Below are positions 26,901-36,800 of a DNA stretch of 64,000 bases, one piece after another; position 1 is the stretch's first letter; each line of letters starts with the position of its first letter. The translations under genes and the position numbers were made by a program. The notes under the pieces are model-generated. The model searched no databases and had not been told where the DNA came from. It worked only from the letters and a program-made list of their open reading frames with translations. The stretch is from Owenia fusiformis (Eukaryota > Annelida > Polychaeta > Sabellida > Oweniidae), in NCBI GenBank assembly GCA_903813345.2, contig CAIIXF020000006.1, positions 26,915,936 to 26,979,935 of the forward strand. The letters run 5' to 3'.

Positions 26901-29900
26901 AGCCAAATTTATTGTCCACAACTTGTCAGCGTAACTATAGGTGAGTACCAGTGATATATACTAGAGGGGTAATTCTTATCAGGAAGGCGTTTCATTGGAC
27001 AGGTTTTACTGTTTATGAGAGCCTTTGACTGAACTAAGGACATCATGTCTCGGGAGAACCTCTTGTTATATTATGGATCAATACATCTATATGAGGGACA
27101 ATAAACAACTTGCTACAATAACAACAAAAACTTGAGGACACAAGCAGACTTACCATAAAAGGATGAAGCTCTGGAACTTCAGCAAATTTTTCAGATGAGA
27201 AAACGACTTCTTTTACTCTTTCTACTGTAGCACTGAAAAAGGAACATTATTTTTAGTATATGCCTAGTATAATGGTAGCACAGGTGCAATCGAGCATGGA
27301 GTAATAACATTGGTAAATATCCAAGAAAATACAAGATACTGAACATACAAGACGAAGACACTGAATCGTAAAACTGAGAAGACACGTAGGAGTCAAATCA
27401 AAACAGAAACTTATACCAAACCACTCGTTTGAAAATCAATTTTCTTTGGGAGTGGGAGAAGTATAATTAATTGTATTAGTGATTTTTAGTTGGTATAATT
27501 TCTTGACGTCCGATTATTTTCAAATATTAACTGGAATTAAATGAGCTCAACCTTTTTTGGTTTGGTGAGCAATAACATTTAAGTATCATCGATACTGAAA
27601 AATTAATTTAAAAAATAATTACTCGATATAGTACATGCCCCAACCTCTCAGAAGGTAAGCTTTATCCCCCTTCACAAAACCACTCTGGACAAACATCTCA
27701 TATCAAGAACTTTCTTTGACAACATCAATGAAATGTAAAACATTTGCTTACCACTTTACTTCTGGTATCTCAGGGTTGTTTTTGAAAAGCGAGGAAATAA
27801 TCTGACTAGATTTGGAGAATTTGTGATGGGGAGATGCCTTCTCTTTCTGAATCTTTTTTGGCTCCTTGCTCTGGGCATCGTCAGATTTTTCAGGACTTTT
27901 GGCTACAGTCTTTGCTCTTTTTACAGTGATGTCATTTATTTTCTCGAGCTCTTGCCTCCGTTTTAGCTTCTTTGCTTTGATCCTCTGAATCTAATAAATA
28001 TAAATAGTAACTGTAAGTACTTAATAATGGGGGAAACCATTGTCATCTCTACTGATTTCAGAACATATTTTCTCATCCCGAAGAACATCTATAATTTCTT
28101 TGAAAAATATAAAAATATATTTATACCCCCTTACAATACTACTTTAGAATGATTAAAGGGGCATCAAGGACTATAAAAAAATTAGGATTGGAAAGTATTT
28201 GTTTACATAGGAAGCACCATTCAAAATGGCTGATGGAGTAAATTAATTTGCATATTTGTCTGTGTCACACTGTATATACTTTGTAATTAAATGTAAAAAG
28301 GTTTTATCTCCAATTTGAAGCATGAAGCATTTGAAGGTCTACGCGTATAGCCTGACAGTCATTCCAGGGTATTTTAACAAAGGGACTTCCTAGGGGGGTA
28401 CAGGGAGTTTCCTTTCAATTTTATAATCAGTTGTAAACCATAGATCTATCTTTTTAAATGTTAGGTTTATATTGTATTCTATTCAAATTCTATCGCGCCA
28501 AAGACCTCATTTTTGAGCATTTTTCCATGTGAATTTACTCTCAAGATTCAAGGTTTCCATGTTTTATTCCTCTCAGACTTGTAAAAAGCAAATTGTAATA
28601 TGTCCATGTCGAATTCCTCTGAAGTTTGGTGGGACTAAATTACCTTTAATATTGTTAAATCGACTAAAATTCATTTTCCAGTTATTTGTCCCAGGCCTCT
28701 GCGATTGATTTAACCAATGTAATACCATTTCTTGTAGAAAGAATGAATTTTGACCTAAAAAAGGCTATTTCTTAGACAATTTTCCATATTTTTTTTCATC
28801 TCTGATGATGTAGATGTAGTGATTGACATTGAATGTTAAAAAGTTTTATCTCAAGAGATAGAACGATGTAGCTGAGTAATCTTTTTCGAATGAAGGACAT
28901 AGAACCTTATTGCATTAGAAATCTCCTATTTATGTTGGAAATACAGCTTTATAACCTTAGTTTTGAAAAGAGCATGGTGAATTTAGGGGAAATCCACTTT
29001 CATATGCATTTGACCCATATTGGTAGTTAGAACCTTATAATAGTGAAGGGACTAGAGGTGTAACTCGCCAGAAAAATCCAACTCGAGTTCATGTTGCCAA
29101 ATATGTCCAAAACTTGAGTTAATTCATTTCGTCCAGTACATATTGTAAACCTGGGTACAAAAAATTACTGTAACTTCTAGCGGCAAGTTTCTCTGGTTTA
29201 GTCACATCTAAAAGCTGTTTAACACGTTGGGGCCATAAGAAAGTGTGGTACTCATTGCAGTTATCTCATATTTCAATCAAAAACGATCTGGTATAGACGT
29301 GGCCGCAGAAAGTAAAGACTAGAAATCGCTAAAATGAACCAAGAATCTAACCAAAGAATATTTTAAAAACCCAGAAGGGCCCCTCAAATTAATGAATGGT
29401 TTTCCTGGATTATCTTTATTATTTCTACTAAAGACTGCTGGATATCGATCTAAATTTATGACTTATGATCTTAATTTAATGATAGATCATCTTTTTATGT
29501 AAAAGTCGTGTAAAGGACGTGAGAATAAGGGACCATTTTTTATTCAATTTTAGTGACTACTCTATTATCGCTTGCTTGAGTTCCTTCGATAGTCAATCTT
29601 TTTCTGATTTTTTTGGTGTAACTTGTCATTCCTCGATATTTGTTGAACTTTGTGAAGCTTTGAGAGTGTTTTTTTACGTGACGGGCGCTGCGGCGATATG
29701 GTATATTTATTCTCAAAATAAAGAAATGTTGCACGATCTCTGGGACCCGAATTCATTTTACATGCTTGCAAGATAGGCAAAACTCGCGAGTTTACTCAAG
29801 TTACAGCTAGCTCGCGAGTCGAAATAGATTGCGAGTTTCTAGAGGACAACTCGAGGCAATGTATAGGCAGCTCTGGCGAGCTGTACTCGAGTTACGGACT

Positions 29901-30698
29901 CGGGAGTTACACCTCTAGAAGGGATGAAATGCTAAACGCCTTGCAGTTGCCTAAGGGAAACAATCATCATTGGGGAACCTCAGCAGCCATATCTGCATGG
30001 GCTTTCTCTTGAAAGCTCATAATATCAGGAAACAGAAACTTTGAACTTGTAGTCTACTGATTCCATAAACAGAGAATCGGTTGACTACTAGGTAGACTTC
30101 AGACAGCACTACCAGTACCAAAAGACAGTGAAGTTTCAATTTGGAGTTGGCTCTATTAAGGTTCAGCTGGAAAGTAACATTTTGGTAAAAAATTGCTATA
30201 CCTGCACATGTTATTTTCTGGTACAAAATTAAGTATGAAGTCATGTGTGTATTTCCTTGCTTTTTTCAGGAAAGTATCATTACACTGTTTACTTTTAGAA
30301 TATCTGGAAACAGGTCAATGGAAGCTTCTGTGTTGTCTGGAAACTTTGAAAGAAAATTTGGAAAAATAGAAAGTGTGAAATATCAGAATTTCCTGGAGTT
30401 CCCATTGAACCCCTACCAGATATTCTAAAAGAAGACAATGTAATGATACTTTCCTGAAAAAAGCAAGGAAATTGACACATGCCTTCATACTTTATTTTGT
30501 ACCAGAAAATAACATGTGCAGGTATAGCAATTTTTTACCAAAATGTTACTTTCCAGCTGTACCTTAATTTTAATATTTTTTTTATTTTTGAATTTTCATT
30601 AGGCCTACCTTGGTCTGTTTCTCATCTTTGTTACGATAGTTCTGGTTACCAGCTGGCCCAGTGTGAAGGTTCAACTGAATATCACTATCACCGTCCAT
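11983..30698 (-). CDS. DDX31: DDX31, ATP-dependent DEAD-box RNA helicase (16 exons, 657 aa)
   Basis: Nucleolar helicase of the DDX31/yeast Dbp7 family, which acts in 60S ribosome assembly. Exons (high to low): 30609-30698, 27752-27990, 27154-27232, 26295-26412, 25846-25955, 24317-24358, 23973-24037, 16945-17064, 16469-16578, 14766-14977, 14242-14403, 13957-14016, 13418-13608, 13062-13143, 12433-12535, 11983-12173. All borders are GT/AG and all phases join without a stop. Motifs: SQTGSGKT (171-178), PTRE (209-212), STPGR (258-262), DEAD (284-287), SAT (319-321), ARGLD about 474, [10 protein letters not shown] (498-507). A lysine-rich N-terminus precedes the core. The C-terminal part contains AYATYP and [16 protein letters not shown], which are diagnostic of DDX31. 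The start is the only ATG before a good donor, 30 codons in. The acidic loop [10 protein letters not shown] lies in the second RecA domain. The protein is shorter than human DDX31 (about 850 aa), mainly at the two ends. The helicase motifs are intact. Confidence 0.93.
12791..13022. mobile_element. piggyBac-like MITE with TTAA duplication
   Basis: TTAA at both ends (12791-12794, 13019-13022) flanks inverted termini CCTCTTGACTACC and GGGATTCAAGAGG (224 bp inside). The TTAA target and CCY-TTGA start are typical of piggyBac-type elements. It sits in DDX31 intron 14, 40 bases past the exon 14 donor. No transposase is present. Confidence 0.75.
15248..16321 (+). mobile_element. Mariner-type element with about 200-bp TIRs and a decayed transposase
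   Basis: TA duplications (15248-15249, 16320-16321) flank CAGGGTGTTCC and GGAACACCCTG. The inverted arms extend about 200 bases, with mismatches. Between them, a frame at 15826-15960 includes [17 protein letters not shown] and a GHPRT-like motif. This resembles the helix-turn-helix part of mariner/SETMAR-type transposases. The catalytic part is missing, so the copy is dead. It lies in DDX31 intron 9. Confidence 0.75.
16326..16438. repeat. Partial CAGGCCCGTAGCC-type MITE
   Basis: Contains CACGTAGCC, AAGTTGTCAAAAATGAACCC and CCCCTTGGCAAA phrases that match the 10475-10676 family. Both ends are eroded. It lies between the mariner remnant and DDX31 exon 9. Confidence 0.5.
16617..16760. repeat. 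GTCACYACCTGCCATTTGTTA repeat, copy 1
   Basis: Bounded by GTCACTACC and GTTGGTGAC. The interior has degenerate ACACCAACCG/ACACCAACAG units. It matches 59930-60048, where the ends are GTCACCACC and GGTGGTGAC. Confidence 0.55.
17779..18227. mobile_element. 449-bp MITE inserted in the left arm
   Basis: Inverted ends GGCCATAAGAAGTAGATTCT and AGAATCAACTTCTTATGGCC surround non-coding sequence. Comparison with the opposite arm of the host element shows this stretch is missing there, so it inserted later. Confidence 0.65.
18684..18915. mobile_element. AGGGCTCACACAAGGATCAAC palindromic MITE, copy 1
   Basis: Perfect 5' and 3' inverted ends (AGGGCTCACACAAGGATCAA and its complement) enclose about 190 bases. 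A second copy with the same ends is at 22969-23202. The sequence around each copy is also similar (AACCATT, TTACTTTG, CCTATTTTA phrases), so a larger palindromic unit of about 600-700 bp is duplicated. Confidence 0.65.
19490..20821. mobile_element. TA-flanked TIR element (Tc1/mariner-like)
   Basis: The ends TGATACGACGTCAGATACTG (left) and its complement (right) form a 26-bp inverted repeat with one terminal mismatch, flanked by TA on both sides. The 1.33-kb interior shows no transposase frame. It is nested within the 17358-23939 element. Confidence 0.6.
20850..21540. repeat. Degenerate tandem array rich in AGGTCA half-sites
   Basis: About six diverged units of roughly 100-120 bases. Each has the order CAAGGTCAATATCTA, TTTGG(C/T)GTTTT, then GTGACC, then ATGATTA(T/G)GTGACCTG. 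AGGTCA or its complement TGACCT occurs about 15 times, often as TCAAGGTCA or TGACCTGAGGTCA. Confidence 0.6.
22969..23202. mobile_element. AGGGCTYACACAAGGATCAAC palindromic MITE, copy 2
   Basis: Same inverted ends as 18684-18915 with one transition. The interior is diverged but aligns in parts, including the ATTTTTCAGTC phrase. It sits near the right arm of the large nested element. Confidence 0.6.
24317..24358 (-). CDS. DDX31: DDX31 exon 6, a 42-nt microexon
   Basis: Exactly 14 codons ([14 protein letters not shown]), in phase 0 at both ends, between a TTTTCAG acceptor and a GTGAGT donor. It supplies the residues that follow PTRE in the helicase core, so skipping it would keep the frame but delete part of motif Ia and its helix. 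Confidence 0.9.
24640..25735. repeat. Old inverted-repeat remnant in DDX31 intron 5
   Basis: CATCCTCC and CCCCCTGCGATAAGC near 24655-24720 are mirrored by GGTTATAGCAGGGGG and GGAGGATGGATGAAAAG near 25665-25732. The arms are short and eroded. No coding remnant was seen between them. The rest of the intron is plain AT-rich sequence. Confidence 0.35.
26664..26953. mobile_element. CACTGG-ended MITE with 5-bp duplication
   Basis: The 290-bp unit begins CACTGGTACTCACC and ends GGTGAGTACCAGTG. The inverted match runs about 26 bases with a few mismatches. ATATA flanks it directly on both sides (26659-26663, 26954-26958). It contains an internal palindrome around GAAGATCGTC. It lies in DDX31 intron 3. 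Confidence 0.75.
29045..29925. mobile_element. hAT-type non-autonomous element with 8-bp duplication
   Basis: The 865-bp element (29053-29917) starts TAGAGGTGTAACTCG and ends with the complementary GAGTTACACCTCTA. The 8-bp flanks are GAAGGGAC and GAAGGGAT (7/8). Multiple CTCGAGTT and ACTCG phrases lie near both ends, like subterminal binding repeats. No transposase coding is visible. It lies in DDX31 intron 1. Confidence 0.8.
30157..30567. mobile_element. Fold-back element with 151-bp arms
   Basis: Arms 30157-30307 and 30416-30567 are nearly perfect inverted copies (TTAAGGTTCAGCTGG at one end, CCAGCTGTACCTTAA at the other), with a 108-bp spacer. In the DDX31 pre-mRNA this would make a very stable hairpin that starts 41 bases past the exon 1 donor. 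Confidence 0.8.
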
Positions 30699-30835
30699 GA
30701 TATGTCTTGATTTTTCCTATATCTCGGATATATAGCTAAAAAAAACTCAAACGCAACGCGAATATTTTTTCACATGTTTATTTTACGACTTATGGGCCGA
30801 GCTACTTTACGACATTATCGTCCTTGACCTTAAAA
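30699..30835. promoter_or_regulatory. Divergent DDX31/PMPCA promoter region
   Basis: Only 137 bases separate the DDX31 start codon (minus, 30698) from the PMPCA start codon (plus, 30836), so both 5' UTRs and both promoters must lie here or overlap the first exons. No TATA box stands at a clear distance. An ATATCTCGGATATAT near-palindrome is at 30718-30732. TGACCTTAA (30825-30833), whose complement TTAAGGTCA fits the ERR-type element TNAAGGTCA, lies 2 bases before the PMPCA ATG. Confidence 0.7.
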
Positions 30836-33800
30836 ATGGGAAGCCGCATTTTTTCTGTTTTTGGTCGAAAAATAGCTGATACAAGCAAATGGTAAGCACA
30901 ATGATATGTCCATTATGTTACTGTTTACCCATTTTACCAATGTAGAAAGAATCAGATCGATTTTTGATTGGACAATGTCACAATCAAACGATACAAAAAG
31001 TGATGACAATTTTTTCAATTTTTTTTCTTTTTTCAACTTCAGAGATTTGAGTTTGTATCTAGATTTCGTTCAAGAACTTCACACCTTCTGTTTTCTAGGG
31101 GGACTCCATCAAACTTCAATTCGGTTTTCACCTGTGCTTACACTTGTGCTTCTCACTTGTGCTTATATGAAAATATACGCACAAGTGTAAGCACAGGTGA
31201 AAAACCTGCACCACGAGACCATTTAGTGGCATTATAGCGCATAAAAGAATACAAACAACATCATCATGGGGTTACCGATTATATCTACCATGACTGATTA
31301 TTCAAACTTCCATGTTCTGCCACCTTGCATTTAGATAAAAAACATGGTAGACTTCAAAGATTGAAATTACACGCTGTAGCCAATTTGGAAATACACTGTA
31401 GCCCTACTGTGTGGTTTAAATAGCCACTGCCCCCAGGATTCCGTGTTTGCAGAGCGCGGACGGAATTTGCCTCTGCCCGCGGAATTGCAGAATCAACTAT
31501 TTTGGTCAATTTCCGCGGAATTTTCCGCAGAATCCATATATTTTCCAAAAGTTTAAAAAGTCAGTCTTACCTGTAACAATTTGACACGTTTTCAGTCAAA
31601 TCCCTTGCAGAAATAACCCAAATTATGCGAAGTGAAAATTCTAAACGCCATCGTTTGATTTCTGCCGTTAGATGGCAGCATGTATGTAGTGACTGACTAC
31701 CTGACTATCACGATATTTTCCCGTTTACTGGTTCGAAAACCATTAGTTTTTCTTTCGGTTCTCGTCAGAAAGTTAAACAAAGACATAAATTAATAACAGT
31801 TATTTATATTATATAAAAAAATGCCGCGAATATCCGCGGAATTTCTGCAGAATTAGCCCTTTCTTCTTGCAGAATTCACTAATTTCACTTGCAGAATTGA
31901 GCATTTTAACTTGCAGAAAACTGGGGGGAGTGAATAGCCCAGTGACAAAGTAACCCCATACATCGAAGTTTGATAGACATGGGAGGGCCCTTACATATAC
32001 ATTGTACCTTTTTTGCTGTTTACAGCTTTAGACAGAGTCGCAAATTCTGCACAAGCAATGCTACTTCAGACATCTGTGATGTCTCGCTATCCACTCCACC
32101 CCCAGGGTTCCCTACTCCAGCCTATGCCATGAGCTCCAAACAGAGACACGAGACCAAAGTAACCACATTACCCAATGGACTCCGGGTTGCATCTGAAAAT
32201 ACATTTGGACAATTTTCTACTGTAGGAGGTAAGGAATGTAAATTATATCATTATTTAAGGAATAAATAATGATAGGCCATTCAATATGGTGAAATTCAGC
32301 ACGAGTTGGACAGAATGTTGTACAAAGCACAAACCGAAGTAAAAGCCGTGTCTGTGGAACGGGCATGAAGGAAGAATACGCATGCTGTCAAGATTCTGAA
32401 GTCGGCCGGAAAAATTTTAGAATTTGTTTGGGCTGTTCTATTTTACTCCCCGTTTTAGATTTTATACGGTGTATAACTTGAAGTCAGCCATAGTTAAATA
32501 GTTACAGTAGTTACGGAGGGAGTAAAAAAGAACAGCTATCCCCGGACAGAGCCCCAGATGTGCAGCTGAGATGTGACGTCACTCAAAACAATGCAAATTG
32601 CAGATTGAATAGAGCATGGTCGTGCATCTATGGAGAATTAGAGAATGTTCTATATTGGCTATGCTGCATTCTGATTGGTTGAGAAATTCGAATAGAGCAC
32701 GGTCATGTTTGAATGCATTGTAATGACCCGAGGGCGCCCCAGTGGAATGAGCATAGTGTTACAAGCCAGATAAAGAAATTGAAAGAAAGAGTGCTAAATT
32801 CAATGCCCTTTGTGGGAATCTAACCTAGGACCCTTGAATCCAAAGACTGATGCTTTACCGACTGAGCTATAAAGGCTTAAGCTGCATTCTACAGCTGGAC
32901 TGTAGTAGCAACTTGCTATCAAGGGTCGTTACAGCATGTAAATGTTCTGTATTTTATTGTTAGTGAATTAAAATCATACCGTAGCATCTTAAAAGTTAGG
33001 AGAGGGTAAAGTAAACTTGGTAATAATGAAATATGGTTACCATTAAGACTGGGTTTAGCGTGCATTCTATTGTTTGATATTTTGTATATCATTAGGGTCA
33101 TTAATCACCTGATCAGTAACACCCTCACTTACATTGTTCCACATATTTTATATGGAATTTATTATGCAAAAGTTATCAAGATTGTAATTGATAATTGTCA
33201 TCTTTTTCAGTTGTAATTGACTCTGGCTCTAGATATGAGGTCAACTATCCAAGTGGAGTCTCACATTTTATAGAAAAGCTGGCATTTGGGGTAAGTGCCT
33301 AATTTTTCATACAACCTCAATTGGAAACACAGGAACTATAGAATGGAAATATATTTATGGAATTCTTAAACGGTGTATATTTTGTTAAACTAAATTATTT
33401 GAGGATTTCAAAGAAGTAAAATTAAACCCTTTCCGAATTCCTGTAAAAAAGTGCAGTTCTTTATTATTTTTTTAATTTTATTTTTGTTAAATAATACCAA
33501 GTAAAAATCAAATAGTTGACCAAATATTTTAAATTTTAGAATATCCTGTAAATGAAAATATCCAAAAAGGCAAAAATGGTCAAATAAAAGTACTAATTAT
33601 ATATAGAATATGACTGATAACCTTCAGATGTGTTTTAGGGTAAATGATTAATTCTGTTTATGTTTAAAATATTTATCATTTCCAGGCTACATCTAACTAT
33701 GAAAGCAGGGATGTGATATTACAAGAACTCGAGAAACACGGAGGAATATGTGATTGCCAGGGCTCTAAGTAAGTGTTATCATACATTACATGCATATCAT

Positions 33801-36800
33801 ACATGTAAAGAAAATATGTTACATTCATCATAAATATAACATTCCATTTACAACAAGTTCTTCGGCCCCCTCAACAAGAGAGGGTTCAAAGGCTAATGCA
33901 AGACAAAAATCTAAATGGTGATTTTGATAAGTATGAATATTTTATTAGGCCTAAATAATACGAAGGAGAGGGCATAAACCTGAAAAAGGTTTTTCAATAA
34001 AAAATCAATTAGGTACAAGAATTTGAACACCTTAATTTTAACATAAAAGTTGCTTCAGCGGTGTTCATGTATTTCTATATACAGGCCCGTAGCCAGGGGG
34101 GGTTCGCAGGGTTCAGGCCAAAAATTCTTTCAAAATCATTCAGTTTTACACCATTTTTAGCACTTCTCAAGTGATTTTAGCCATATTTGGGCCAAAATTG
34201 TCTAATGTGAACCCCCTGGAAATTTTTGAAAACTGAACCCCCCTTGGCAAATCCTGGCTACGGGCCTGATATACATGTTTTTCATAAGAACATTTCCTAT
34301 TGCAGAGACACCTTGATCTATGCCATATCAGCAGAGACAGCAGGTCTCAGTAAAGTCCTAGATGTTCTCTCAGATGTAGTGCTACGACCTAAGATCTCAC
34401 AAGAAGAGGTAGGTAGGGAGAATGGGGGGGGGGGGGGGGGTATAAGTCGAGAGCGCTGTTTATGACCTTTTATCAACAGGGAAGTTGATTGCCCGTCAGT
34501 TAGGATTGGTTTCCAGTTCAATTAAACTCATACTAGACATGTCTCGGAAGTGGGGAGAAATCTGCCAACTAAACCCAACGGTATTATATTTTTACCCCAG
34601 TCAAGTAAATTAATCAACATTGACATCTGTCTTTGTCCTCCTTGTCTGTCTTTACATGATTACACAGTCTTTCTTTTTCAGATTGAGGAATCTCAGAGAG
34701 CCATCTATTTTGAGCATGAGTCCTTAGAGTTGATGCCAAACCAGGACCAGCTCTTATTCGAACTTAGTCATGCTGTAAGTGTCTTATTTTTTGTTGAAGT
34801 GGCTTGACCTCCAATTGAGGAGTTTAAGCTAGAGTACACAAATATTTAGAATTATAGTCTTTTATAAATGGTAATATATTGATTTCTTAAGTGAAGTTTA
34901 CTACTGATGACTTGCCAATCGCCAAATGGCATTATAGGCCAAACTTTATGATAACAATAAAAACATGAGTTAAGTACATTATGGCTGTCAAGAACTGGAA
35001 GAGTCTGGCTAAGATTGAGATCAAGTCATTTAATTAAAGTCCTCTAGGAATAAGTTTTACTTCCAAAGTATTTACTTGCCCAACTGAGTATGAAGGCATT
35101 AATAAAGTAGTTGTAATTAGGTCCCTGGAAAAAACAAGCGAGAGGGGTGGTAAAAAAAACGGCAACCCTGTATTTTCCTCATATCTTTGTCATTTTAGGG
35201 AATAACCCAGATGCGAGTAGAAATAAGCTTGATTTACGTCATTAAAAATCCAAAATTCAGTCAAAGTAATATCATATTTGAAATCTACATGTAAAATTAC
35301 ATCTAGAAATGTGGTTTTAAAAAGTGTTTATCAACTTTGAAAAATTACTTTTCTTTGAAAATGTGACTTCTAGCTCGGGGAGATTCCCCATAGGCCCCAT
35401 GCTATAAAATCACAAAAAATGAAATATCTTTTCTTTTAGTGGGCAGATAATATTTTGCTTTACTGGACATGTTTTCATTAGTATACGTATTAGACACATA
35501 AGGGTTATATGAAAATTGAGCCACTTATAATTGATAATATTCAAGTTTAAGGGAACTTTCTTATATACCTGCCATGTTAATTGACCCGAATCAGTCACCT
35601 GGTGGTGAAACTGGTAACTACCTACTCGCATTTGGGTAATTACTCCCTGATATTTTACACACTTGTTCATCATTCAATTTTCTATCAGCCTACCATATTT
35701 CATGACCATCAGACTGATAGTTACAATGTTACAGCACTTTAAACAACATGCCCCATGTGTGGCCATCATCGCGGTTGGGCAAACCTACACAAGTTGTCTA
35801 TGACCCAACTGAAATCCCCATAAGGTATGACCTGAATGACAATTATGATCTCCTTTTTGAGGTCTGTAATTGTCCTGAAGTCATCACTTTATCTTTGGCA
35901 TATCCCACAGGTAGAAGTCAGGTTTGAACATTTTGGACGATGGGTGCAAATTTGCCCACAGTGCAATATTGGCCTTTTGAGCATGTTGTTTAAAGTGCTG
36001 TAACACTGTAACTATCAATCTGATGGTCCTGAAATATTGTAGGCTGGTAGGAGATTGAATGATGTACACACGTGCCAAATATCAGGGAGTGCTTTTCTAA
36101 AATGACAAAGATATGAGGAAAATAGTGGCAGGGTTGCCGTTTTATTTGACCACCCTGCACCTCAGGGGGTCATAATATAACAAGTTCACAAAATACTTTA
36201 TTCAACATGCAGCTCAATAATAACTCTTTGTAGTATCCTCTCACTTACTGTAAGGGATTTTAAGGGTAGACACCTAGTTTGTCTGCCTTTGACACCTCTT
36301 CCGTCTTCGACTAAAATGCATACTAACAGCCAAATGTCCCATGTGTTTTCAGGCAGCATACAGAGATAACACACTAGGATTGCCAAAATTGACCCCACTA
36401 GACAAGATTAGTCAGATAGACAGGGGTAACTTACTGACATTCATGCACAACTACCATAGTCCAGAGAGAATGGTACTTGCAGGTGTAGGAATGGAGCACG
36501 ATGTCTTGGTAGAAATGGCAAAGTAAGGCTGATTATTTGGTTGAAGGGACATTAACTGTAATATTTGGTTCAAAATAACCTAAAAAGTAGATAGATGTAC
36601 AGTAAAACCTGTGTATATTGAACATTCTTTTTGCCAAGAAAAAACATTCAGTGTTGGAAGGTGTTCATTACAGAGATGGTAGTTTATACAGAAGTAGTTT
36701 GTGTGGAGGAAGGGTGTCTACTAGAGACATGTGTTCACTAGAAAGAGATGTTCACTAAGACAGGTTTTACTGTCTTATTATACTTTGACAAATCAGACCT

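Noticed and set aside
29519-29776. 85-aa plus-strand frame in DDX31 intron 1
   Set aside because: It lies inside the hAT-type element, with no transposase motif and no splice context.
30906-31190. 94-aa plus-strand frame as PMPCA exon 1
   Set aside because: Low-complexity and Phe-rich, without a usable donor in phase. The 30836-30891 exon fits phase and has a targeting-type composition.
34424-34440. G-run after PMPCA exon 5 as a G-quadruplex regulatory element
   Set aside because: A single homopolymer run that varies easily in sequencing; similar runs occur in several MITEs here.
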